DNA from: Chloroflexota bacterium
Lineage (GTDB): Bacteria; Chloroflexota; Limnocylindria; QHBO01
Direction: 5' to 3'
DNA: 22,460 nucleotides
Assembly (NCBI GenBank): GCA_024636135.1
Contig: JAGXHP010000033.1
Coordinates: forward strand, 1-22,460
The notes under the pieces are model-generated. The model was given only the letters and a program-made list of their open reading frames with translations. It had not been told where the DNA came from and ran no database searches. The translations under genes and the position numbers were made by a program. Positions 9,265 to 16,304 of this stretch are shown piece after piece; the first letter of the stretch is position 1, and every line of letters starts with the position of its first letter.

Positions 9265-10048
9265 CGAGCGTCATCACCGCCAGCAGCTCCCCGGGCACCG
9301 GGACCTCGACGACTTCGCGGACCCGCGGTCCCGACGCGAGTCTCTCGAGCCGGGCGCGATAGGTGCGCTCCATTCCCCTGCCCCGTCCCGCAAGCGATCG
9401 GACCGGGAAGCTGACGACGGCATACCGAACGCGCAGTGCGGCCACCAGACGATCCGCTGCGTCGGGGTCCTGCCGATCGAGCGTGGTCACGAGCTTGAAC
9501 AGAAATGCAACGTCCGCTCGGTCGCCGGGCAGATCCGCGACGAGATCGCGGGCCTCGACCCGGTGCGGCTGCCCGACCAGCTCGAGGAACGCCTCGACCG
9601 CTCGGAGCGGTCGGCCGTCGACGTCCGACGCCACGTACATCGCGTCGGCGGGCAGGCCCATCCACGGCAGCGTCACGGGATTCAGCCCGCACGCGAGATC
9701 CAGGACGGAGTGCGGAAGCCCGGTCACCGCCCAGATCGGCGGGTAGAAGGCGTCGAGGGCTGCCAGGCGTTCGCGCGTCGAGGCATGGGCACGCAGTACG
9801 TCGATACAGGCACTCCGGAACGTCGGGTCACCGAGGTCGCCGTCCCATGCCGCCGACATCGCATCCGCCCGCTCGGACCCTCGAAACGCGCCGACCGCCT
9901 GATGGAGCCGACGCTTCACTCGCTTGACGGCATCGTCGATGTTGCGCGCACGCGGCTGCTCCTCGGCCGCCATGCGGGCAAGCATTGCCGGGTCCACGTC
10001 CCGGTAGCGGGCCGAGCGCAGGACGCGCTCGACGACCTCGCCGCTCAT
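9257..10048 (-). CDS. 16S rRNA (guanine1405-N7)-methyltransferase family protein (Rmt/ArmA/FmrO-like)
   Basis: 263 residues, about the length of RmtB (about 250). The N-terminal helical domain carries SARYRDVDPAMLARM and VKRRLHQAVGAF (residues 12-55), matching the KYR...RLHxxxGAY layout of Rmt enzymes. HASTRERLAALDAFY (88-102) precedes the SAM-binding motif LDLACGLNP (116-124). FLFKLVTTLDRQ follows, then VVSFPVRSLAGRGRGM (211-226), the family's most telling block. The family methylates N7 of G1405 in 16S helix 44 and, in known members, gives high resistance to 4,6-disubstituted 2-deoxystreptamine aminoglycosides. ATG 10048 overlaps the rsmI stop as ATGA, and the gene runs 8 bp into tgt. No antibiotic gene cluster, transposon or base-composition break surrounds it, so it looks resident. 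Activity on G1405 is inferred. Confidence 0.88.
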   Translation of the reverse strand: MSGEVVERVLRSARYRDVDPAMLARMAAEEQPRARNIDDAVKRVKRRLHQAVGAFRGSERADAMSAAWDGDLGDPTFRSACIDVLRAHASTRERLAALDAFYPPIWAVTGLPHSVLDLACGLNPVTLPWMGLPADAMYVASDVDGRPLRAVEAFLELVGQPHRVEARDLVADLPGDRADVAFLFKLVTTLDRQDPDAADRLVAALRVRYAVVSFPVRSLAGRGRGMERTYRARLERLASGPRVREVVEVPVPGELLAVMTLDG

Positions 10049-10908
10049 CGGTCTCGAAGCCGAAGCACGATGGCGTAGGCATCCCGCCGGCTCATGCCGT
10101 GGCTTACGAGCAGATCCTGCACGGCGCGAGGCGGTGCCCCGGCGGCGAGGAGGAGGGCCGCATCGGCTTCTGCCTCGTGCAGCGTCGCGTCTCCGGGATC
10201 TGCGCCGCCGATCAGCAGCGTGCACTCGCCTCGTACGTCGCCCTCGGCGCGGACCGCGTCAAGCAGCTCGGAGAGGCGCCCGCGCTGGTAGCGCTCGTGT
10301 GGCTTGGTGATGCTGCGTGCCAGGCACGCCGGCCGGTCGCCCAGGACATCGAGCGCATCGGCCAGGGCTGCACCGATACGCCGGGGTGCCTCGAACGCGA
10401 TGAGGGTCCCCCGCTCGTCCCGCAGGCGTTCCAGCGCCGCGCGGCGGGCCGCGCCGGTGCGGGGCAGGAAGCCGAGGAAGCGAAACGGGTGCGGCGGCAG
10501 CCCGGACGCCGCCAGCGCGGTCGTGATCGCCGACGGGCCGGGCAGGCTGGTGACCGTGATCCCGGCCTCGATGGCGGCCCGCACCAGGCGAAAGCCCGGG
10601 TCGCTGACGAGCGGCGTGCCGGCGTCGCTGACCAGCGCGACGTCATCCCCCGTCTCGAGACGGCGCACGAGCTCCCGCGCGCGGGCATCTTCGTTGTGGT
10701 CGTGGTAGCTGATCGAACGCGTGGCGATGTCGTGATGCCGCGCGAGGGTCGCGAAATGGCGCGTGTCCTCGGCCGCGACGACGGCAACGGAGCGCAGCAC
10801 ATCGCGGGCGCGCGGCGAAAGGTCGTCGGGGTTGCCGATGGGCACGGCGACGAGATGGAGCGTCCCGCTCACGGGAGCGCCCGGTCGGCCGGCAGACGAC
10901 GCGGTCAT
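10045..10908 (-). CDS. rsmI: 16S rRNA (cytidine1402-2'-O)-methyltransferase
   Basis: 287 residues, the length of E. coli RsmI. It uses SAM to methylate the ribose of C1402 in the decoding centre. Tetrapyrrole-methylase fold motifs are all present: LHLVAVPIGNPDDLSPRA, AAEDTRH, YHDHNE, DDVALVSDAGTPLVSDPG, LPGPSA and a FLGFLPR strand. The C-terminal helical domain ends in SRRDAYAIVLRLRDR. ATG 10908 is chosen because homology begins just after it and TAGGCT sits exactly 7 bp upstream. It heads a three-gene unit, rsmI, the Rmt-like methyltransferase and tgt, linked by overlaps. Divergent ftcD starts 67 bp away. Confidence 0.95.
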   Translation of the reverse strand: MTASSAGRPGAPVSGTLHLVAVPIGNPDDLSPRARDVLRSVAVVAAEDTRHFATLARHHDIATRSISYHDHNEDARARELVRRLETGDDVALVSDAGTPLVSDPGFRLVRAAIEAGITVTSLPGPSAITTALAASGLPPHPFRFLGFLPRTGAARRAALERLRDERGTLIAFEAPRRIGAALADALDVLGDRPACLARSITKPHERYQRGRLSELLDAVRAEGDVRGECTLLIGGADPGDATLHEAEADAALLLAAGAPPRAVQDLLVSHGMSRRDAYAIVLRLRDR

Positions 10909-10915
10909 GGCTCGG

Positions 10916-10921
10916 AGCCTA
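10916..10921 (-). promoter_or_regulatory. -10 hexamer of rsmI (probable leaderless start)
   Basis: On the minus strand TAGGCT is followed by 7 bp and then the rsmI ATG. No Shine-Dalgarno is present. Together with TAGGAT ahead of ftcD it makes a divergent promoter pair in the 67-bp intergenic space. Confidence 0.55.
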
Positions 10922-10962
10922 GCAGCCCGCGATCGGCGCTCGATCCGCCGGCTCGGCCCGGC

Positions 10963-10968
10963 TAGGAT
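10963..10968 (+). promoter_or_regulatory. -10 hexamer of ftcD (probable leaderless start)
   Basis: TAGGAT is followed by 7 bp and the GTG start at 10976. The spacing fixes this GTG as the start and implies initiation on its first base. Confidence 0.55.
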
Positions 10969-10975
10969 CAGCGGC

Positions 10976-11890
10976 GTGCCGGGACTCATCGAGTGCGTAC
11001 CGAATTTCAGCGAGGGCCGCCGCGAAGAGGTCGTCGACGAGATCGTGCGTGCCGTGGCATCCATCGATGGCGTGACGGTGCTCGACCACACCAGCGACGT
11101 GACGCACAACCGCAGCGTGATCACCTTCGCCGGCAGCGCCCAGCCGGTTGTCCGTGCGGCGACGGCGGCCGTCGGGCGCGCATTGGAACTGATCGACATG
11201 GAGCAGCACACCGGTGCGCACCCCCGCATCGGCGCCGTCGACGTCATCCCGTTCGTGCCATTAGGGACCACGCGCATCGAGGAATGCGTCGACCTGGCGC
11301 GGCGCTTCGGCGAGCAGATCGCGGCCCGATTCGACCTGCCCGTCTATCTCTACGGCGAGGCCGCGCTGCGCCCCGAGCGGCGTCGGCTGGCCGCGGTGCG
11401 GCGTGGGCAGTACGAGGCCATCCGCGACGAGATCGCGACGGAGGCGCATCGGGCACCCGACTTCGGCCCGGCCCGCGTCCACCCGCGCGGGGGCGCGGTG
11501 GCCGTCGGTGCGCGAAAGCCACTTATCGCCTTCAACATCAACCTGCGGACCGACGACCTCGGTCTCGCGATCAAGATCGCGAACGCCATTCGCGAGAGCT
11601 CCGGTGGCATGCCGGCGGTGCAGGCCATGGGAATCCTGCTCGAGAACCCGGGCATGCCCCGCATGGCGCAGGTCAGCACGAACCTCGTCGATTGGGAACG
11701 CACGGGCATCGCGGCGGTCGTCAACGAGGTCCGGCGCCTGGCGCGCGAGGCCGGGACGGACATCGACCACTGCGAGCTGATCGGGCTCGCGCCGACTGGA
11801 GCCCTGCTCGAGGTGACTGCGAACGCCCTGCGGCTTGCCGATTTCAGTGCCGACCAGGCACTCGAGCTACGCCTCGCTCGCGACCGCTGA
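10976..11890 (+). CDS. ftcD: Glutamate formimidoyltransferase
   Basis: Transfers the formimino group of N-formiminoglutamate to tetrahydrofolate, releasing glutamate, the last step of the folate branch of histidine degradation. The product has 304 residues, the length of a stand-alone formiminotransferase without the cyclodeaminase domain. It begins PGLIECVPNFSEGRR, the family start. HTGAHPRIGAVDVIPF places a His at residue 82, where the mammalian enzyme has its proposed catalytic His. FNINLRTDD and GLAPTGALLEV are typical C-subdomain elements. GTG 10976 sits 7 bp after TAGGAT. It supplies the pathway end for the hutH-hutU run 4-8 kb to the left. hutI is missing from the window. Confidence 0.94.
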   Translation: MPGLIECVPNFSEGRREEVVDEIVRAVASIDGVTVLDHTSDVTHNRSVITFAGSAQPVVRAATAAVGRALELIDMEQHTGAHPRIGAVDVIPFVPLGTTRIEECVDLARRFGEQIAARFDLPVYLYGEAALRPERRRLAAVRRGQYEAIRDEIATEAHRAPDFGPARVHPRGGAVAVGARKPLIAFNINLRTDDLGLAIKIANAIRESSGGMPAVQAMGILLENPGMPRMAQVSTNLVDWERTGIAAVVNEVRRLAREAGTDIDHCELIGLAPTGALLEVTANALRLADFSADQALELRLARDR

Positions 11891-12007
11891 GCGAAGCGGT
11901 GCGCACGTGCACCGGGCCGAGGGTGGAGTTGGCAGCGCGCTTGCATAGCAGCAGGCGGCAGGGGGGAAGCTCAACTCACTGAAGCGCAAAGAGACGCCCA
12001 ACTATCG
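11891..12007. other. Intergenic spacer after ftcD, no gene recognised
   Basis: 117 bp between ftcD and the small ORF. It contains a 5-bp GGTGC/GCACC hairpin near 11898-11913 without a following T-run, and a GGGGGGAAG block around 11971-11979. I cannot support a terminator or a standard promoter here. With the small ORF left out, the gene-free stretch from ftcD to argS is 326 bp. Confidence 0.4.
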
Positions 12008-12175
12008 ATGCAGCCCACGACGCGAACCGCGGCCGTCAGCCGGCCGAACCGCCTCCTCGTCGCGCTCGCCGCCGCCTGGATGATCCTGTCGCTGGCGATC
12101 GGCGGCGCGGTCAACGCCGAATCGAACGCCGATGCCGGCCCGGCCGCCGCGATCACTGACGCCGGCCAGGATTGA
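12008..12175 (+). CDS. Small single-pass membrane or secreted peptide, hypothetical
   Basis: A 55-residue reading frame, ATG 12008 to TGA 12175, encoding MQPTTRTAAVSRPNR, then a hydrophobic stretch around LLVALAAAWMILSLAIGGAV (residues 16-35), then a short Ala/Asp-rich tail NAESNADAGPAAAITDAGQD. The basic-hydrophobic-polar order fits a signal peptide or single membrane helix with the tail outside. There is no clear Shine-Dalgarno. An AGAG lies about 15 nt upstream, and the usual TANNNT-N7 pattern is absent. It fills most of the gap between ftcD and argS. I recognise no family. Its reality rests on the membrane-peptide layout, and it could be a chance frame in GC-rich DNA. Confidence 0.45.
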   Translation: MQPTTRTAAVSRPNRLLVALAAAWMILSLAIGGAVNAESNADAGPAAAITDAGQD

Positions 12176-12201
12176 TCCCCGAGCCGGGGCAGTCGAGGCG
12201 C

Positions 12202-12207
12202 TAGACT
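12202..12207 (+). promoter_or_regulatory. -10 hexamer of argS
   Basis: TAGACT ends 9 bp before the argS GTG at 12217. Initiation would fall within a base or two of the start codon. There is no Shine-Dalgarno. Confidence 0.5.
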
Positions 12208-12216
12208 CGACACCCC

Positions 12217-13869
12217 GTGACCCTCAGAGACGACCTCCGCCAGGCAATCGCCGATGCGCGCGACCGCGCGATCGCGGACGGCGTCCTGGTCATCCCCGAC
12301 GGCACCACGCTCCCCTCCATCGGCCTTGAGCGACCAGCCAAGCCGGAACACGGAGACTGGGCCAGCAACGTCGCGATGCAGCTCGCCCCGGTCGCTCGCG
12401 CCGCCCCGATGCGCATCGCCGAAGCGATCGCCGCGGCCTTCGGGTCCCAGCCCTCCGTCCTGGCAGTGTCCGTGGCGCCACCCGGCTTTCTCAACATCCG
12501 CCTCGACCCGAGCTGGGTCGCCGGCCAGGTCGGCGCCATCCGCGATGCCGGACCTTCCTACGGCCGTGGCACCGCGGCGAATCCACGTCGGATCAACGTG
12601 GAATTCGTCAGCGCCAACCCGACCGGTCCCCTGCACGTGGGGAATGCCCGTGGCGCATTCGTGGGTGACGTCCTGAGCCGGGTGCTCACGGCCGTCGGCC
12701 ACGAGGTGGGGCGCGAGTACTACTTCAACGACTTCGGAACGCAGGTCGTCAACCTCGGGCTCAGCGTGCTCGCGCGTCGTTCCGGTACCGACATTCCTGA
12801 AGACGGGTATCGCGGCGCCTATGTGGACGATCTCGCAGCCGCCGCCCCCGACGATGTCCTCGCGCGGGCCGATGCAAGTCCGGACGACGCCGGACGCCTT
12901 GTCGGTGCCTGGGCCACGGAGCGGGTGCGGGCCGGGATCGAGGACAGCCTCGACCGGCTGGGCGTGCGTTTCGACGTCTGGAAGGAGGAGAGCACGCTCC
13001 ATGACGAGGGCTGGGTCGGCCGGGCCGTGGACCGGCTCAGGGCGAGCGACCACGTCTACGAGGCCGATGGGGCCACCTGGTTTCGCTCCACGGCGTTCGG
13101 CGACGACAAGGACCGGGTGATCTTCCGCTCCAATGGGCTTCCGACGTACTTCGCGTCCGACATCGGCTACGTCACCGAGAAGCTGAGCCGTGGCTTCGAC
13201 GAGCTGATCTACATCTGGGGCGCCGATCACCACGGCACGGTGGCACGCGTGCGGAACGCCGCCGAGGCCATGGGTCACGACCGTGCCGCGGTCCGCATGC
13301 TGCTCATCGCGTGGGTCCGCTTCGTCCGCGATGGAGAGGAGATCCCGATGAGCAAGCGCAGCGGCGAGTTCATCACGCTCGACGAGGTCCTCGACGAGGT
13401 GGGCGTCGATGCCGCTCGCTGGTTCTTCAGCTCGCGCGCATTCACCACGGGCATCGACTTCGACCTCGAGCTGGCCAAGAAGCAGTCGAACGAGAACCCC
13501 GTCTACTACGTGCAATACGCGCATGCCCGAGCGTCATCCATCCTGCGCAACGCAGCCGACGTCGGGCTTGGGCCCCAAGCCGCCGATACCGGCAAGCTGC
13601 TCGACCACCCGGCCGAGCAGGAGCTCGTGCGCCACCTCCTCGACTTTCCCGATGCGCTGGCCATCGCGGCCGAACGTCGAGAGACTCACGAGGTGCCGCG
13701 CTACGCCTACGAGCTGGCGAGCGCGTTCTCGGCCTTCTACCGCGACTGCAAGGTCCTCACCGAGGATCGACCGCTGTCAGAGGCACGCCTCGCGCTCGTC
13801 GATGCCACGCGCTCGGTGCTCGCCAACGGCCTCGACCTTCTCGGCATCTCCGCTCCGGAGACGATGTAG
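12217..13869 (+). CDS. argS: Arginyl-tRNA synthetase
   Basis: Charges tRNA-Arg with arginine in the cytoplasm as a class I enzyme. 550 residues, normal length. The N-terminal Arg_tRNA_synt_N domain contains KPEHGDWASNVAMQLA. The HIGH-type motif is NPTGPLHVGNARGAFVGD, in which the last His of HIGH is Asn, as in many ArgRS. ADHHGTVARV marks the catalytic core. The KMSKS equivalent is PMSKRSGEFITLDE. The C-terminal DALR anticodon-binding domain begins near NPVYYVQYAHARASSI, and the protein ends in the usual position with a terminal Met. GTG 12217 directly precedes TLRDDLRQAI, the expected N-terminus. The stop lies 1 bp from that of the convergent metallopeptidase gene, with no terminator between them. 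Confidence 0.97.
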   Translation: MTLRDDLRQAIADARDRAIADGVLVIPDGTTLPSIGLERPAKPEHGDWASNVAMQLAPVARAAPMRIAEAIAAAFGSQPSVLAVSVAPPGFLNIRLDPSWVAGQVGAIRDAGPSYGRGTAANPRRINVEFVSANPTGPLHVGNARGAFVGDVLSRVLTAVGHEVGREYYFNDFGTQVVNLGLSVLARRSGTDIPEDGYRGAYVDDLAAAAPDDVLARADASPDDAGRLVGAWATERVRAGIEDSLDRLGVRFDVWKEESTLHDEGWVGRAVDRLRASDHVYEADGATWFRSTAFGDDKDRVIFRSNGLPTYFASDIGYVTEKLSRGFDELIYIWGADHHGTVARVRNAAEAMGHDRAAVRMLLIAWVRFVRDGEEIPMSKRSGEFITLDEVLDEVGVDAARWFFSSRAFTTGIDFDLELAKKQSNENPVYYVQYAHARASSILRNAADVGLGPQAADTGKLLDHPAEQELVRHLLDFPDALAIAAERRETHEVPRYAYELASAFSAFYRDCKVLTEDRPLSEARLALVDATRSVLANGLDLLGISAPETM

Positions 13870-13870
13870 G

Positions 13871-15181
13871 TCAGCGCGCGGCTTCGATCGCCTGGGCCAG
13901 GATCTCGTCGCTCGATGCATGCACGACGAGCACGTCACCATCGGGGAGATCGATGACTGTGGCGGCAAAGTCGAGGGAGTCCACGACGGTGGCGTAAGCC
14001 GATGCGAACTCGCCGGCATCGTCCGCCGTGTCCCACGCCAGGCGCCAGGTGACGGCGAACGAACCGTCCGGTCCCTGGGCCACCACCAGCCGATCGCCGC
14101 CCCACCCCGCCGAAGCCTCCCGCGCAGCGGGAGTCGCGACACCGAAGTGCTCGAGGATGATCGAGATCGTTGCCTGTCCGACCGGCGTGGCATCGACCTC
14201 GGCCCATCCGGCCCCGAGTGCGCCGGCAAGGTCGATCGGCTCAACCGGATCCGGCTCCTCGCGCGGGTCCCACTTGTCGATGTCGATGACCTGCTCGGTG
14301 CTATCCGGAGGATCGTCGTATGCCGCGTCGATCTGGCTGAAGTCGGGCCGGGTCGGATCGCCCCCGGCCAGGATCGTGGTCCAGTTCAGGCCGGCGTCAT
14401 ACGGGAAGGCGAGCTGCGCGACCATCCACGATGGGATGCCCGAGGTATCGGGGACCTGCGCGCTGCCGAAGTACTCGAGGATGTCGTTCTGGCTCAGGTT
14501 CTGGAGCATCCAGGCCACCATCGTGATCGTCGCGTCCCCCTCGATCAGCGCGGTGCGCGCCAGCCCGCGGTCATCTTCGCCGGGTGCATCGGTCGCGAGC
14601 GCGTCGAGGCCGAAGGCGGCGTCCTGCAGCGCGTGGGTGTACTCGTGGGCGTAGGTGATCCGGGCCTCGACGTCGAGTCCCGCATCGGACACGACCACCA
14701 TCCGCTTCTCGATGTCGTCGTAGAAGCCCAGCACCTGGTCGCCCAGCAAGTCCAGCTGAAGCTCGGCCACGTCCTCGTCTGGCCCGAGCAGCCCCAGGGC
14801 TCGCAGCGTGACGTTGTCGCGTTCGCGGTCCTCGGGCGGGTACTGCTCATCGAAGATCCGCCGGAGCTCGACCCCGAGCTCGTCGCGGCTGATGATCTCG
14901 GCCGGGCCGATGTCGGCGGCCGGCAGGCCGCGGATGGCGATCACCTGCTCCTCGATCCGCGACAGGATCGCCTGCGCCTCCTCGTCGGTCGGGACGGATG
15001 GCGTCGGTTCCTCGGGTGACGGGGACGGGCTGTCCTCAGCGCTGGCCGATGGACGAGTCGACGCGGTCGGCTCGGGACCGCCGGCGATGCCCGTGCCGGC
15101 GGCGCTCAACCCGAGAACCGCGATCGCGATCACCACGAGGGCGGCGACCGTGAACGTGATAAGGCGGTGGGCTGTCGACAT
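13871..15181 (-). CDS. Membrane-anchored HEXXH (gluzincin-like) metallopeptidase, hypothetical
   Basis: 436 residues from ATG 15181, chosen because TAGAAT lies exactly 7 bp upstream. An upstream in-frame start would add 22 residues with no motif. The N-terminal segment ITFTVAALVVIAIAVLGLSAAG (residues 8-29) is a membrane anchor or signal peptide. A Ser/Pro/Glu-rich linker follows to about residue 65. The HEYTHALQD motif (H179, E180, H183) and a Glu about 31 residues after the second His in ALIEGDAT (E214) give the three zinc ligands and the catalytic Glu of a gluzincin. Two repeated YFG/HFG segments (ILEYFGSAQVP, ILEHFGVATP) follow in the C-terminal half. It is probably extracytoplasmic. The substrate is unknown. 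Confidence 0.75.
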   Translation of the reverse strand: MSTAHRLITFTVAALVVIAIAVLGLSAAGTGIAGGPEPTASTRPSASAEDSPSPSPEEPTPSVPTDEEAQAILSRIEEQVIAIRGLPAADIGPAEIISRDELGVELRRIFDEQYPPEDRERDNVTLRALGLLGPDEDVAELQLDLLGDQVLGFYDDIEKRMVVVSDAGLDVEARITYAHEYTHALQDAAFGLDALATDAPGEDDRGLARTALIEGDATITMVAWMLQNLSQNDILEYFGSAQVPDTSGIPSWMVAQLAFPYDAGLNWTTILAGGDPTRPDFSQIDAAYDDPPDSTEQVIDIDKWDPREEPDPVEPIDLAGALGAGWAEVDATPVGQATISIILEHFGVATPAAREASAGWGGDRLVVAQGPDGSFAVTWRLAWDTADDAGEFASAYATVVDSLDFAATVIDLPDGDVLVVHASSDEILAQAIEAAR

Positions 15182-15188
15182 CCGCGCC

Positions 15189-15194
15189 ATTCTA
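15189..15194 (-). promoter_or_regulatory. -10 hexamer of the metallopeptidase gene
   Basis: On the minus strand TAGAAT is followed by 7 bp (GGCGCGG) and then ATG 15181. It decides between three in-frame starts (15247, 15190 and 15181), since a promoter here excludes the two upstream ones. Confidence 0.55.
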
Positions 15195-15328
15195 CGCAGG
15201 GCATCGGCGACCGCTTTCCAAGGTTCAGGTTTCTTAAGGCTCGGCAAGCCCGCGGTTTAGATCGGCTCCCTAGTGTTCACGGTGCGAGTTGGAGATCACC
15301 GAGATTTCTGCCTCCACCCTCCCTCCTT

Positions 15329-15364
15329 CGAGCCCCGGTGTCATTGGGCGGACACCGGGGCTCG
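15329..15364 (+). terminator. Strong 14-bp hairpin in a divergent intergenic region, possible terminator of a small RNA
   Basis: A perfect inverted repeat with arms CGAGCCCCGGTGTC (15329-15342) and its complement (15351-15364) around an 8-nt loop. It is followed on the plus strand by TGCTATCTCTC, only moderately T-rich. Both flanking genes read away from it, so it cannot end either one. It would make sense as the 3' end of an unannotated plus-strand transcript starting near a TAGTGT at about 15271-15276. The 204-bp gap 15195-15398 holds no open frame I would defend. Confidence 0.4.
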
Positions 15365-15382
15365 TGCTATCTCTCGATCCGT

Positions 15383-15388
15383 TACCAT
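15383..15388 (+). promoter_or_regulatory. -10 hexamer of the UlaG-like hydrolase gene
   Basis: TACCAT ends 10 bp before ATG 15399. This is at the long end of the spacing seen in the window, so it is weaker than the others. Confidence 0.35.
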
Positions 15389-15398
15389 CGGCGCACCG

Positions 15399-16040
15399 AT
15401 GGAAATCACCTGGTACGGACGTGCCTGCTTTCGACTCAAGGGCAAGGACGCCACCGTCATCACCGACCCGTGTCCGCCCTCGACCGGCTTCGTCGCCGGC
15501 AAGCACGATGTCGAGCTGCTGACGATCAGCCACGATCATCCCGACCACACGTACACGCGCTCGATCAAGGCTGGCCTGACGCTGACGCGACCCGGCGAGT
15601 ACGAGTTCAGCGACCTGCTCGTCACCGGCATTCGGACCTTCCACGACGGCGAGGCCGGCGCGGTGCGCGGCGAGAACATGGTCTTCGCAGTCGAGATCGA
15701 CGGCGTCCACGTCTGTCATCTCGGCGACCTCGGGCACCTGCTCACCGACGACCAGGTCAGCGAGCTCGGGCCGATCGACGTGCTGCTCGTGCCGGTCGGC
15801 GGCGAGACGACGCTGACGCCCTCGGAGGCGGCGGAGGTCGTGTCGCAGATCGGCCCGAAGATCGTGATCCCGATGCACTTCGGGGTGGACGGCGCCTCGA
15901 AGGACCTTGGCGGTCCGGAGAAGTTCCTTCACGAGATGGCGACCGAGCCGATCCGTCAGCCGAAGGCCCAGTTCACCACCAGTTCCCTGCCCGACGAGAC
16001 TCAGGTGGTGGTTCTGGAGGCTCGCGGCCGGACCGGCTGA
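15399..16040 (+). CDS. UlaG-like metallo-beta-lactamase-fold hydrolase
   Basis: 213 residues beginning MEITWYGRACFRL, the usual first strand of the UlaG-like (lactamase_B_3) group. The metal site is SHDHPDHT (H45, H47, D49, H50). FHD at about residue 86, GDLGH and IPMHFG supply the remaining ligands. Relatives act on lactones, phosphodiesters or unknown small molecules, commonly with Mn or Zn. Calls such as 'L-ascorbate-6-phosphate lactonase' are unreliable for such short members. ATG 15399 is selected by homology. The frame is open upstream to 15273 but contains no family motif there. It is a single cytoplasmic gene, and the 264 bp after it contain the promoter of the surface-protein gene. 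Confidence 0.88.
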   Translation: MEITWYGRACFRLKGKDATVITDPCPPSTGFVAGKHDVELLTISHDHPDHTYTRSIKAGLTLTRPGEYEFSDLLVTGIRTFHDGEAGAVRGENMVFAVEIDGVHVCHLGDLGHLLTDDQVSELGPIDVLLVPVGGETTLTPSEAAEVVSQIGPKIVIPMHFGVDGASKDLGGPEKFLHEMATEPIRQPKAQFTTSSLPDETQVVVLEARGRTG

Positions 16041-16121
16041 ACCGCCGCCGGTGAGGGTCGCCTGAGCGACAGGTACGGGCGGGGTACTACGTGCCTCGCC
16101 GCTCCGGTGCGACCGTGCACC

Positions 16122-16214
16122 ACGAAAGTCCCAACCGCACTGATCCAATCCCCACAAGACCAGTCCGCGAGTCAGAATCACCCGGTTACGAAAGTCCCAC
16201 TCCCTTCCTATACT
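16122..16214 (+). promoter_or_regulatory. Promoter and direct-repeat operator candidate of the surface-protein gene
   Basis: TTACGA (16186-16191), 17 bp, TATACT (16209-16214) form a standard -35/-10 promoter. This gives a leader of roughly 85 nt before the GTG. A 12-bp direct repeat ACGAAAGTCCCA occurs at 16122-16133 and 16188-16199, exactly 66 bp apart. The second copy overlaps the -35. Two copies on about the same helix face fit a regulator binding pair. A small GTCGC/GCGAC hairpin at about 16057-16070 follows the previous gene. Confidence 0.5.
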
Positions 16215-16290
16215 CGCCTCATCTACGAGCGACTCGGACTCCAATCATTGGTTCAGTCGCCGATCAGGGGAGCTGGATTCATCCAGGGAA

Positions 16291-16298
16291 GGGAAGGA
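16291..16298 (+). promoter_or_regulatory. Shine-Dalgarno of the surface-protein gene
   Basis: GGGAAGGA ends 6 nt before GTG 16305. It is the clearest ribosome binding site in the window and sets the start, excluding the longer in-frame reading back to 16107. Most other genes here lack one. Confidence 0.8.
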
Positions 16299-16304
16299 CC
16301 TATC

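Noticed and set aside
9257..10048. Rmt-like gene as a recently acquired mobile resistance gene
   Set aside because: There are no insertion sequence, inverted repeats or composition shift, and the gene overlaps both neighbours by 4-8 bp, which is hard to obtain by recent insertion.
11898..11913. Hairpin after ftcD as a terminator
   Set aside because: The stem has only 5 bp and no T-run follows.
11971..13524. 517-codon minus-strand open frame opposite argS
   Set aside because: It lies wholly opposite a clear ArgRS, its translation is Arg/Gly/Asp/Val-rich without motifs, and long antisense frames are normal in 70% GC DNA.
13409..15019. 536-codon plus-strand open frame over argS and the metallopeptidase gene
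   Set aside because: It crosses the convergent ends of two real genes and shows low-complexity Arg/Ser/Pro composition with no family motif.
16107..16304. N-terminal extension of the surface protein (66 codons upstream in frame)
   Set aside because: It would cover the TTACGA-TATACT promoter, and the signal peptide and strong Shine-Dalgarno fix the start at GTG 16305.
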